From contig CAJWEI010000022.1 of assembly GCA_913031285.1 (NCBI GenBank), positions 1 through 44,016 of the forward strand: 44,016 bases of DNA. The letters are read 5' to 3'. Positions 36,802 through 44,016 of this stretch are shown here, piece after piece; the stretch's first letter is position 1; the number at the start of each line of letters is the position of its first letter. Position numbers and translations under genes: made by a program. The DNA comes from an uncultured Alphaproteobacteria bacterium. Lineage in GTDB: Bacteria > Pseudomonadota > Alphaproteobacteria > Rhodobacterales > Rhodobacteraceae. The notes under the pieces were generated by a model that was given only the letters and a program-made list of their open reading frames with translations, had not been told where the DNA came from and searched no databases.

Positions 36802-39732
36802 ATGGCCAAGAAAATGCTTATCGACGCTACCCACGCAGAGGAAACACGCGTGGTTGTGGTGGACGGAAACAAAGTTGAGGAATTCGACTTTGAGTCAGAG
36901 AATAAACGCCAGCTAGCTGGTAATATATACCTTGCAAAAGTAACAAGAGTAGAGCCGTCATTACAGGCGGCGTTTGTCGAATACGGTGGCAATCGTCATG
37001 GGTTTTTGGCATTTTCTGAAATCCACCCTGACTATTATCAAATTCCTGTGGCTGATAGAGAAGCTCTGCTGGCAGAAGAACGCGATTATGCTGATGCTCA
37101 ACGCGCACTTGAAAATGACGAAGACGAGCCTAAAAAACCCAGACGTTCAATTTCTAGGCGCAACAAAGCGCAATTGTTTAAATCAAAAGACGCCGTTGAT
37201 ACAAAAACATTAGAGCTTTTGGACATGACTGGGATGGAGACGATTGACTTTGAGACTGGGGGTCAGTCGGAAAATATGGTGACCCTACAACCCTCCGATG
37301 AAGGCTCTTCAGAGATCTTGCCAGATCAGCATTCAGATGGTTCAGCAGAAATGCTAAAACAAGCAATCGACGCTCCAAGTGTGTCGTCCGAGCAAATTGG
37401 AGAAGCACAAGATACTGATACGTCTAAGCAAAACGTTGAGATTGAACATAGTTCTGATAATACTGTTGATGATGGGTCCATTCAATTAATAGATACTAAT
37501 GATGATAGAGCACAAGCTAAAGGAAATGACGCATCTGCAAAAGATGATAGCATTGAAGATGTTGCAGAAATCGATGATGATTTTGAATTGCACTCGACTC
37601 GTAAGCCACGGCCACGACGTTATAAAATCCAAGAAGTTGTTAAGATGCGGCAGATACTTCTGGTGCAAGTGGTTAAAGAAGAGCGTGGGAACAAAGGTGC
37701 AGCCTTAACAACCTATTTGTCCCTTGCCGGTCGATACTGCGTCCTAATGCCTAACACAGCACGTGGTGGAGGTATCAGCCGTAAAATCACAAATGTAGTT
37801 GACCGTAAAAAACTAAAAGAGATTGCACATTCAATTGATGTACCTCAAGGGGCTGGCCTTATTATAAGAACGGCTGGCGCAAAGCGGACAAAGACAGAAG
37901 TAAAGCGTGATTATGAGTATTTACAGCGGCTTTGGGAACAAATTCGCGAACTGACGCTTAAGTCCATCGCACCGGCCAAGATTTATGAAGAAGGGAATTT
38001 GATCAAAAGATCCATCCGTGATCTTTATAATCGTGAAATTGATGAGGTCTTGGTTGAAGGCGAGCGAGGTTATCGCATTGCCAAAGACTTTATGAAGATG
38101 ATCATGCCATCGCACGCCAAAAATGTGCAAATCTACCATGACACGATGCCTTTGTTTGCACGTTATCAGGTCGAAAGTTATCTATCGTCAATGTTCAACC
38201 CGGTCATTCAGCTTAAATCGGGTGGCTACATTGTTATAGGTATTACTGAGGCTTTGGTGGCAGTTGACGTTAACTCTGGTCGGGCAACTAAAGAAGGCTC
38301 AATAGAAGAGACAGCGCTGAAAACAAATCTGGAGGCAGCTGAGGAAGTCGCGCGTCAATTAAGGCTGCGTGATCTCGCTGGTCTGATTGTGATTGATTTC
38401 ATCGACATGGACGAGCGCAAAAATAACACAGCCGTTGAAAAACGAATGAAAGATCGGCTTAAAACAGATCGTGCCCGAATTCAGGTTGGACGTATTTCTG
38501 GGTTTGGTCTTATGGAAATGAGTCGTCAACGATTACGGCCTGGCATGCTAGAAGCTACAACGCAAGGCTGCCCGCACTGCCATGGAACTGGTCTTATTCG
38601 CTCAGAAGACAGTCTTGCTCTTGCTATTTTGCGTCAGATCGAGGACGAGGGCGCGCGTCGTCGCTCGAGAGAAGTTCTTATCAAATGTCCCGTATCTGTA
38701 GCCAATTTCCTGATGAACCAGAAGCGTGACCATATTTCGCAGATAGAGACGAGGCATGGGCTTTCTGTTCGTGTAGAAGGGGTCATGACACTTATTAGCC
38801 CCGAATATGAAATGGAAAAATTTAAACAAGCAACCCGCTCAATCTTTGAACCGGTCGAGACCGTAGTGGCTGGAGACTCCACAATGATGGACAATGGATC
38901 GGAGGCTGAGGAAGACGAAAAAGAGACAGAAGAGGTAAATGACCTCCAGCCAGAGCAGGGTGAGGGAGAAGAAAATAAGCCAAAGAAACGCCGCCGGAGG
39001 CGCCGGCGTAGAAAGTCGAATGGCGTGTCCGTTATCGGTGACGCATCGGAAGAATCGTCTTCAAATCAATCTGAAAATGCTAAAACTTTGGACACGGATA
39101 AAGATGTATCATCAACAGAAGCAGTTCCTGAGCCAGAAGAGACGCAATCTTCTAGTTTACAAGTCATTGCAGAAAACATTGGGGAAAATTCTGGAGAAGC
39201 GGTCAAGAAGCCTGTGCGACGCAGCCGCAAACGCGCTTCTCAAAAAGATTTGGCAGAGGTAAATTCAGAAGCTATTGGAGATATAGAAGATCACGCAGAC
39301 ACAATAAATCCCGACTCTGATAAGCGACTCACAAAAAGTAGAGATCCCGTAGCTATAATTGCTATAGATGTGAAAAATAAAGATTTGGTGTTTGAAAAGC
39401 CCAAACAGAAGCGGGCATCTCGCAAACGGAAAGTTGAGACAGAGGCGGTGCCAGAAATACTTTTAAAAGAAGTGCCAGCCGAGGTCGATGCAAAGCCAGA
39501 GCTTAAGCCCAAGCCAGCCAAGCGGAGGACAAAAAAGCTTAAAGAAATTAAAGAAGTTGCTGCTAATACTCGTGTTGAGCAAGTACCAGACCCGCAGATT
39601 GATACTGGTGAGGAAAAAAAAGTGTCTGTTAAAGAGGTTGAGCTCCCAATTACTAAGGAAGTGCCTGAGCATTCAAATGCTGCCTCTGGTTCCGACAAAC
39701 CAAGGCGACGTGGATGGTGGTCACGTGGCTAG
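36802..39732 (+). CDS. rne: Ribonuclease E
   Basis: A 976-aa endoribonuclease that starts mRNA decay and rRNA/tRNA processing. The N-terminal S1 domain (AGNIYLAKVTRVEPSLQAAFVEYGGNRHGFL) is split by an acidic and basic insert of ~190 residues, as in other alphaproteobacteria. The catalytic Asp489 (VAVDVNSG) and Asp532 (VIDFIDM) are 43 residues apart, as in E. coli. The Zn-link is Cys590 and Cys593 in GCPHCHG. The C-terminal half is a disordered scaffold with an Arg-rich block (KKRRRRRRRRKSNG, about residue 728) and several Lys/Glu repeats. The ATG at 36802 (MAKKMLIDA) is preferred to the TTG at 36793. Confidence 0.97.
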   Translation: MAKKMLIDATHAEETRVVVVDGNKVEEFDFESENKRQLAGNIYLAKVTRVEPSLQAAFVEYGGNRHGFLAFSEIHPDYYQIPVADREALLAEERDYADAQRALENDEDEPKKPRRSISRRNKAQLFKSKDAVDTKTLELLDMTGMETIDFETGGQSENMVTLQPSDEGSSEILPDQHSDGSAEMLKQAIDAPSVSSEQIGEAQDTDTSKQNVEIEHSSDNTVDDGSIQLIDTNDDRAQAKGNDASAKDDSIEDVAEIDDDFELHSTRKPRPRRYKIQEVVKMRQILLVQVVKEERGNKGAALTTYLSLAGRYCVLMPNTARGGGISRKITNVVDRKKLKEIAHSIDVPQGAGLIIRTAGAKRTKTEVKRDYEYLQRLWEQIRELTLKSIAPAKIYEEGNLIKRSIRDLYNREIDEVLVEGERGYRIAKDFMKMIMPSHAKNVQIYHDTMPLFARYQVESYLSSMFNPVIQLKSGGYIVIGITEALVAVDVNSGRATKEGSIEETALKTNLEAAEEVARQLRLRDLAGLIVIDFIDMDERKNNTAVEKRMKDRLKTDRARIQVGRISGFGLMEMSRQRLRPGMLEATTQGCPHCHGTGLIRSEDSLALAILRQIEDEGARRRSREVLIKCPVSVANFLMNQKRDHISQIETRHGLSVRVEGVMTLISPEYEMEKFKQATRSIFEPVETVVAGDSTMMDNGSEAEEDEKETEEVNDLQPEQGEGEENKPKKRRRRRRRRKSNGVSVIGDASEESSSNQSENAKTLDTDKDVSSTEAVPEPEETQSSSLQVIAENIGENSGEAVKKPVRRSRKRASQKDLAEVNSEAIGDIEDHADTINPDSDKRLTKSRDPVAIIAIDVKNKDLVFEKPKQKRASRKRKVETEAVPEILLKEVPAEVDAKPELKPKPAKRRTKKLKEIKEVAANTRVEQVPDPQIDTGEEKKVSVKEVELPITKEVPEHSNAASGSDKPRRRGWWSRG

Positions 39733-39751
39733 TAACCTAACCAAAATTTAC

Positions 39752-39769
39752 AAAAGCCTTGCTTTTTTT
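39752..39769. terminator. Bidirectional hairpin between rne and tusA
   Basis: AAAAGC (39752-39757) pairs with GCTTTT (39761-39766) around CTT, followed by further T residues on the plus strand and, on the minus strand, by a T-rich stretch. It lies 20 bp after the rne stop and 9 bp before the tusA stop, so it can serve both convergent genes. Confidence 0.5.
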
Positions 39770-39777
39770 AAAACTGC

Positions 39778-40002
39778 CTAGGTCTTTTTAATGAGATAAT
39801 GTGTGGATCCATCTGTACTCTCGCTTGCTTCTAAAAGCGTGTTGCCACTCTCAATACAGTAATGTGGTACATCTACCCACGCCGCTGGATCGTCAGCATG
39901 AATCTGAAGTAAATGTCCAGTTGACATGCTCTCTAGGCTCTTACGCGCTTTCAAAACCGGCAGTGGACACAATAGGCCGCGGGTATCAAGAAATACTTTC
40001 AT
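39778..40002 (-). CDS. tusA: TusA/SirA-family sulfurtransferase
   Basis: A 74-aa protein with the family motif LDTRGLLCPLPVLKARKSL, in which Cys12 carries persulfide sulphur, and the typical DDPAAWVDVPHYCIESGN. It would relay sulphur for tRNA thiolation or molybdenum cofactor synthesis. It is divergent from ccdA across ~95 bp and convergent with rne. No other tus genes are in the window, so the exact partner is unknown. Confidence 0.92.
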   Translation of the reverse strand: MKVFLDTRGLLCPLPVLKARKSLESMSTGHLLQIHADDPAAWVDVPHYCIESGNTLLEASESTDGSTHYLIKKT

Positions 40003-40097
40003 GATATTGCGATAGGCATGCAGTGATCATTTGTCCACACTAAATTGTGACAACGTCGCACAGTGACGTAGAGTTCTGAATCATTTAAAAATACATT

Positions 40098-40847
40098 ATG
40101 CTTGGATTCGACATCATAGACGCAGCCTTGTTGCCCTCCACCTTTGTAGCTTTGTTTGCAGGAGTACTTTCCTTTTTAAGCCCTTGTGTTTTACCAATAG
40201 TGCCGCCCTATCTAGCTTATATAAGTGGTATATCAGTTTCTGATATGTCCGATAAAAAGTGTTCAAGCTCTGCTTTGCTACCAGCATTCTTTTTTGTTTT
40301 TGGACTTTCCACAGTATTTTTGCTCTTAGGATTCACTGCATCAGCTATCGGAGCTGTGTTTCTGTCATATCAAATGAGCCTTAGGTTTGTTTCGGCATTG
40401 CTTGTCATGGTCTTTGGTGCGCATTTTATCGGCATATTCAGGATTAGTTTTTTGGACAGTGAAGCACGCTTTGAGGCATCAAATGAAGGCGGGAGTGCTT
40501 TTGGAGCGTATATTTTGGGCCTTGCTTTTGCATTTGGTTGGACGCCCTGTATTGGTCCTCAGCTTGCGTCAATCTTAGCTTTAGCCGCCTCTGAAGGCTC
40601 TCTTGTTAAGGGGACTTTTTTATTAGGGATGTATGCCATCGGTCTCGGTTTTCCTTTTCTGCTTGTTGCTGCTTTTCTGAGTCGACTTACTGGTCTATTG
40701 GACTGGTTCAAACGTCATATGCAACAGGTGGAACGGACTATGGGTCTGCTGCTATGGACCATTGGATTACTAATGCTGACTGGGAGCTTTGCAGATCTAT
40801 CTTTTTGGCTTTTGGCTACATTTCCGTTTTTAGCGCTCTTGGGCTAG
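40098..40847 (+). CDS. ccdA: Cytochrome c biogenesis protein CcdA
   Basis: A 249-aa inner-membrane protein with six expected helices. The two redox cysteines lie in FLSPCVLPIVPPYLAYISG and FGWTPCIGPQLASI, the standard CcdA motifs. It passes electrons from cytoplasmic thioredoxin to periplasmic thioredoxin-like proteins for haem attachment to cytochrome c. No ccm genes or tlpA lie beside it. Start is the ATG at 40098. Confidence 0.95.
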   Translation: MLGFDIIDAALLPSTFVALFAGVLSFLSPCVLPIVPPYLAYISGISVSDMSDKKCSSSALLPAFFFVFGLSTVFLLLGFTASAIGAVFLSYQMSLRFVSALLVMVFGAHFIGIFRISFLDSEARFEASNEGGSAFGAYILGLAFAFGWTPCIGPQLASILALAASEGSLVKGTFLLGMYAIGLGFPFLLVAAFLSRLTGLLDWFKRHMQQVERTMGLLLWTIGLLMLTGSFADLSFWLLATFPFLALLG

Positions 40848-41175
40848 AAGAAAATGTCCAAAATAATTGTATTTGTTACTCGAAACATTTGAATTTTTAT
40901 AAACGGAAAAGCTGGTTTTTTTTAACCTCGGTTTTTAACAAACTTGAAAAGGCACGAAATATCACCAAAAGGCATTTTTCCAATTTCCTGCACGATTCTT
41001 GGTATTCCTAGAGGGCAGGCTTTACGACTCGATGGTCCGTTGCTATCAGCCACCATTACATCAAATTTTTTCATGGAGTGTGATGGTTTGTACACGCCGT
41101 TCCCAGCTTTACATTTTTAGAATTGAGCCAAGGATAAAATTTATCCCCTGTTTAATTTGTCAGTAAGTCTTCAAG
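40848..41175. other. Gap after ccdA with a possible small ORF
   Basis: About 330 bp with no clear gene. On the minus strand an open frame from an ATG at 41074 to a TAA ending at 40922 encodes 50 aa, beginning MKKFDVMVADSNGPSSRKAC and containing CPLGIPRIVQEIGKMPFGD. The frame stays open about 16 codons upstream of the ATG. It has no RBS and I cannot assign a family. It reads like protein rather than random sequence, so it may be a remnant. Confidence 0.3.
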
Positions 41176-41415
41176 TCATAATCGTTTACTATGTTCGCAT
41201 TCACAAAGGTAGTAGCATAAAACGTAATCTCTAATAGCGGATGCAAGCCCAGTATCAAGATCGCGTTCAGAATCAATTTGCGCCGCTAGGGAATTTATAG
41301 CCATATTTTTTTCCTGAGCTATATGGCAGAAGGCTCTCCAAAAACGATCTTCTATTGATACACTCGTTTGGTGACCCAGCAAGGTAAGGGAGCGTTTCTT
41401 TGGCTTTAAGTTCAT
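41176..41415 (-). CDS. Ribbon-helix-helix domain protein (RHH_4 type)
   Basis: A 79-aa protein. The pattern KKRSLTLLGHQTSVSIEDRFWRAFCHIAQEKNMAINSLAAQID matches the RHH_4 family (KRSLTLxGHRTSVSLE-xFWxAL), common in alphaproteobacteria next to DUF4169 and fumC. It probably binds DNA as a dimer, but its target is unknown. The ATG at 41415 overlaps the DUF4169 stop as ATGA, so the three genes fumC-DUF4169-RHH form an operon. Confidence 0.9.
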   Translation of the reverse strand: MNLKPKKRSLTLLGHQTSVSIEDRFWRAFCHIAQEKNMAINSLAAQIDSERDLDTGLASAIRDYVLCYYLCECEHSKRL

Positions 41416-41588
41416 GGATCAAACTTATGACCATCGAGACGCAGCTTCTCTGTGGAGCGTTTTTTTTCTTCAATGTTGCGTTGTTCTTTTGTGAGTCCAA
41501 ATCGCACAGAATTTTTAGAGGCGCGGTTGCCTTTTTCAGTGCGTGATTTTAGCTTTTTAAATTGCATCAGGTTCACCAGCTGGCCCAT
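41412..41588 (-). CDS. DUF4169 family small protein
   Basis: A 58-aa, strongly basic protein starting [20 protein letters not shown] and ending LRLDGHKFDP. VNLxxxxK at the start, NSVRFGLTKEQRNIEEKKR in the middle and LDGH near the end match DUF4169, a short alphaproteobacterial family with no known function. The ATG at 41588 overlaps the fumC stop as TAATG, and its stop overlaps the RHH start as ATGA. It may act with the RHH protein, given how often they are paired. Confidence 0.88.
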   Translation of the reverse strand: MGQLVNLMQFKKLKSRTEKGNRASKNSVRFGLTKEQRNIEEKKRSTEKLRLDGHKFDP

Positions 41589-42979
41589 TATTTTGGCCCT
41601 ACCATGTTTTCAGGGCGCACCACTTTATCAAAAGTTGCTTCATTCACAAATCCAAGAGCTACTGCTTCTTCTTTTAACGTTGTTCCGTTTTTGTGGGCTG
41701 TCTTGGCAACTTTTGTTGCTTTATCATAACCGATTTGCGGTGCAAGTGCTGTTACAAGCATGAGGCTCTCGCGCATCAATTTGTCGATGCGCACCTTATC
41801 TGCTTGTAAATCGTCAACAAGATTATCTGTGAAGGCCGAACAGGCATCACCGATTAATTGCATAGATTGTAATACATTATAGGCTATCATTGGTTTATAG
41901 ACATTAAGTTCAAAATGCCCTTGGCTACCCGCGAAACCTACAGCGGCATCGTTACCGATAACGTGGGCGCACACTTGCGTGATTGCTTCGCATTGCGTTG
42001 GGTTGACCTTGCCCGGCATAATCGAGCTTCCCGGTTCGTTTTCTGGGAGGATCAATTCTCCCAGGCCACATCTTGGTCCTGATCCCAAAAGTCGGATGTC
42101 GTTAGCGATTTTAAATAGGCTGGCTGCAACTGTTTTGAGACTTCCAGAGATTTCAACCATGGCGTCATGAGCTGCGAGCGCCTCAAATTTGTTTGGGGCC
42201 GTGACAAATGGAAGGCCAGTTATCTCTGCCATATAAGCTGCAACACTGGCGTCCCAACCGGTTGTTGTGTTCAACCCCGTCCCAACCGCTGTTCCCCCTT
42301 GTGCAAGTTCATATATCTCCCCAAGCGATCTTTTGACCCGTCGGATACCCATCGTCACTTGATGAGCATAGCCTGAAAACTCCTGAGATAGCGTCAGAGG
42401 TGTTGCATCCTGCGTATGTGTACGGCCAATTTTTATAATTCCATCAAAGGTTGAAACTTTATGCAATAGGGCGTTTTCAAGTTTTTCTAGTCCAGGCAAA
42501 AGTACATCTCTTGCGCTCAGGGCAGTCGCAATGTGCATCGCAGTTGGAAACGTATCATTTGAGGATTGACCCATATTGCAATGATCGTTGGGATGCACTG
42601 GATCCTTGGACCCAATTACGCCACCAAGAATTTCAATCGCTCGATTTGCAATTACTTCGTTGGCATTCATGTTTGACTGCGTGCCAGATCCGGTTTGCCA
42701 CACGACAAGTGGAAAATTTTCATCATAATGGCCCTCTATCACTTCTGAGGCGGCCTGAATAATAGCATCTGCTTTGGTATCATCAATCTTTCCCAGCGCT
42801 TTGTTGGCCTGCGCGCATGCTTTCTTGATCACACCAAGCGCTCTGACGATAGAAATAGGTTGTTTTTCCCATCCGATTGGAAAGTTAATAAGTGAGCGTT
42901 GCGTTTGCGCACCCCAGTATTTGTCTGCAGGTACATCCAAAGGACCAAAGCTATCAGTTTCAATGCGTGTGACAGTCAT
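41588..42979 (-). CDS. fumC: Fumarate hydratase class II
   Basis: A 463-aa iron-free TCA-cycle enzyme that converts fumarate and malate. It has the class II signature [20 protein letters not shown] with the catalytic Ser. [22 protein letters not shown] contains the active-site His, and [17 protein letters not shown] is also present. The start is the ATG at 42979 ([12 protein letters not shown]), preceded by GGAG with a 6-nt spacer; the frame extends upstream to 43000 but without support. It heads the fumC-DUF4169-RHH operon. Confidence 0.97.
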   Translation of the reverse strand: MTVTRIETDSFGPLDVPADKYWGAQTQRSLINFPIGWEKQPISIVRALGVIKKACAQANKALGKIDDTKADAIIQAASEVIEGHYDENFPLVVWQTGSGTQSNMNANEVIANRAIEILGGVIGSKDPVHPNDHCNMGQSSNDTFPTAMHIATALSARDVLLPGLEKLENALLHKVSTFDGIIKIGRTHTQDATPLTLSQEFSGYAHQVTMGIRRVKRSLGEIYELAQGGTAVGTGLNTTTGWDASVAAYMAEITGLPFVTAPNKFEALAAHDAMVEISGSLKTVAASLFKIANDIRLLGSGPRCGLGELILPENEPGSSIMPGKVNPTQCEAITQVCAHVIGNDAAVGFAGSQGHFELNVYKPMIAYNVLQSMQLIGDACSAFTDNLVDDLQADKVRIDKLMRESLMLVTALAPQIGYDKATKVAKTAHKNGTTLKEEAVALGFVNEATFDKVVRPENMVGPK

Positions 42980-43015
42980 ATCAAACTCCATAATCACCAA
43001 TTCCTATTGGATCTC

Positions 43016-43031
43016 GTACTGTAGTACTGTA
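43016..43031. repeat. Tandem 8-bp repeat upstream of fumC
   Basis: GTACTGTA occurs twice in a row (43016-43023 and 43024-43031), 37-52 bp before the fumC ATG. Each unit also contains the palindrome GTAC. It may be an operator in the fumC leader or chance. The surrounding 42980-43227 has no gene and is very AT-rich. Confidence 0.4.
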
Positions 43032-43227
43032 CATTGACCCAGCGCAGGCACCTTAAAGGAAATTATAAGCAGATGTATAGACTCTTATGGTCCTAAAATA
43101 TTTTCTTCAGGATATACTAATGCGTTTTAAAATAATTTTACAATTGCTTTGACAATTTAAAAATTATAAAAGGTGATACCTATTTCAATGGTTAGTTATA
43201 TTTGTAATACGATTTAGTTTTATAGCT

Positions 43228-43746
43228 TCACGGTTTTCTGAAAGTATCAAGCTGAACTACTTTTTCCTCAACCTTCTTTTTTTTGTTTTTTTTGACTTCG
43301 GTAGAAATATTACTTCCCATTTTACGTTCAGTTGTATCAGTGTTTCTGATGCTGTGAAGAGCCTCGGTTAGCTCATCGCTTGGATCAATTGGCGATGAAG
43401 GTTCAAATTTTACACCGAATTCCACAGAAGGATCTACAAATGTAATGATACAATCGTATGGGATGTAGATAAGCTCGGGAGTGTCTCCAAAATTAAGCAT
43501 CACGGAGAATCCTTTATCGCCAACCTCTAGTTTGTCATACCAATGCTGGATAACAACCGTTATTTCTTCTGGATATTGCTCAGTAAGCCATTTTGCAATT
43601 TCAATATTGGGATGCTTTGTGTCAAGTGTAATGAAAAAATGATGGTCGCCTGGGAGCCCTTGTTCTGCAACTTTTTGCAAAACTTCCTTAACAAAAACCC
43701 TCATCGCATGGTTCATAATGCTTCTATAATCCAGTATTCCGGCCAT
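43228..43746 (-). CDS. sspB: SspB family ClpXP adaptor protein
   Basis: A 172-aa protein of the divergent alphaproteobacterial SspB class. The substrate-binding domain is ILDYRSIMNHAMRVFVKEVL then GLPGDHHFFITLDTKHPNIEIAKWLTEQYPEEITVVIQHWYDKLEV, with GFSVMLNFGDTPELIYIPYDCIITFVDPSVEFGVKFE. A variable tail and a Lys-rich end (KKNKKKKVEEKVVQLDTFRKP) that may bind ClpX follow. It delivers ssrA-tagged proteins to ClpXP. I use the ATG at 43746; the frame is open to 43803, but a promoter-like pair at 43769-43797 would place the extra codons upstream of the transcript. It lies next to the tmRNA gene on the same strand. Confidence 0.92.
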   Translation of the reverse strand: MAGILDYRSIMNHAMRVFVKEVLQKVAEQGLPGDHHFFITLDTKHPNIEIAKWLTEQYPEEITVVIQHWYDKLEVGDKGFSVMLNFGDTPELIYIPYDCIITFVDPSVEFGVKFEPSSPIDPSDELTEALHSIRNTDTTERKMGSNISTEVKKNKKKKVEEKVVQLDTFRKP

Positions 43747-43768
43747 ATAGTTCTCTTTTTTGGGCATA

Positions 43769-43797
43769 TCTATAAAGTTAGAATCTGCTATTAACAA
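43769..43797 (-). promoter_or_regulatory. Candidate sigma-70 promoter of sspB
   Basis: On the minus strand TTGTTA (43792-43797) is 17 bp from TATAGA (43769-43774), which would start transcription near 43762, about 15 nt before the ATG at 43746. It lies between the tmRNA 3' end and sspB and supports the shorter sspB start. By-eye prediction only. Confidence 0.4.
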
Positions 43798-43881
43798 AGA
43801 CAAACGAATCTTCCGTACATTATCATCTGCTTCTGAAAGGAAAAGAAGGAATACTATGTAACTTCTTTTATAGTGGCTTGA

Positions 43882-44016
43882 ATGTAGGCTTCTGTTGCCA
43901 GGTGCCTACGAACCCCGCCTGCCACTGCTAAGCAACAGGGCTTAACTTTTCAATAGTTCCAGTCGCTTACGCGGCCATCGCCATTGGAGCACGATTGTCA
44001 TTTGCAATTGTACATT
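43882..44016 (-). ncRNA. ssrA: tmRNA (permuted two-piece), coding-piece 3' part, clipped by the window edge
   Basis: The minus strand carries the tag frame GCA...TAA (44005-43967) encoding ANDNRAPMAMAA, an alphaproteobacterial-type proteolysis tag. Downstream is an H-type pseudoknot: CTGTTGC pairs with GCAACAG (43932-43938 with 43892-43898) and, interleaved, GTAGGC pairs with GCCTAC (43904-43909 with 43884-43889). The RNA therefore seems to end just after 43884. No acceptor stem, T-arm or CCA follows, which fits the permuted form of the class, where the acceptor piece lies 5' of the coding piece; that would be beyond 44016. The 3' end is approximate. Confidence 0.93.

Noticed and set aside
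36399-36992. A 197-codon minus-strand frame before rne as a gene
   Set aside because: It runs antisense into the highly conserved rne start, is low-complexity and Ser-rich in the overlapping part, and resembles no family.
1-44016. CRISPR arrays, insertion sequences, prophage or tRNA genes
   Set aside because: No regularly spaced repeats, transposase or integrase motifs, phage structural genes or tRNA-like folds with a TTCRA loop in the right context were seen by reading both strands.

Overview
This is a 44 kb stretch of an alphaproteobacterial chromosome, most likely from an AT-rich pelagic member of the Rhodobacterales (roseobacter type). Four observations support this. The block dusB-ntrB-ntrC-ntrY-ntrX-trkA-trkH-hfq-hflX has the order typical of the class. 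NtrC lacks the sigma-54 loop, as in Rhodobacter. The gene ispD-ispF-pgpA-pncC string and the DUF6314, DUF4169 and RHH_4 small proteins are typical of the order. The tmRNA tag at the right edge (ANDNRAPMAMAA) is of the alphaproteobacterial kind. Genes are tightly packed, with many ATGA, TAATG and TTGA overlaps and several TTG starts. No tRNA, rRNA operon, insertion sequence, phage gene or CRISPR array was seen.

Layout. (1) 252-9162 is a catabolic, accessory-looking region. A minus-strand operon (GST, SDR, 2-hydroxychromene-2-carboxylate isomerase-like) is divergent from a plus-strand run: crotonase, a decayed second crotonase, beta-lactamase-fold hydrolase, acetoacetyl-CoA synthetase, acyl-CoA thioesterase II and an MFS exporter. 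(2) 9253-12690, minus strand: bioY, a DUF6314 protein and purL. (3) 13084-16548: an M24 peptidase coupled to a maleate-isomerase/Asp-Glu-racemase-like protein, an unexplained ~600 bp stretch, and a freshly broken EamA transporter. (4) 16537-21059: hpt, coq10-like, amtB, pncC, pgpA, ispF and ispD. (5) 21233-32962: the nitrogen-regulation, potassium-uptake and hfq-hflX block. (6) 32959-41415: a penicillin-acylase-family hydrolase, a beta-hydroxyacid dehydrogenase, rne with a ~410 bp leader, tusA, ccdA and an RHH protein. (7) 41412-44016: DUF4169, fumC, sspB and the 3' part of a permuted two-piece tmRNA gene clipped by the window edge.

How the genes work together. NtrB/NtrC and NtrY/NtrX are the two nitrogen-sensing phosphorelays, and AmtB is a likely target. 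TrkA/TrkH form a K+ channel system. Hfq and RNase E are the core of sRNA-based mRNA turnover. SspB and tmRNA are the tagging and delivery parts of trans-translation and lie next to each other here. The most unusual items are the two pseudogenes, the sigma-54-independent signature of both NtrC and NtrX, the uncharacterised peptidase/isomerase pair, the compact GSH-linked operon and several candidate leader-RNA elements.
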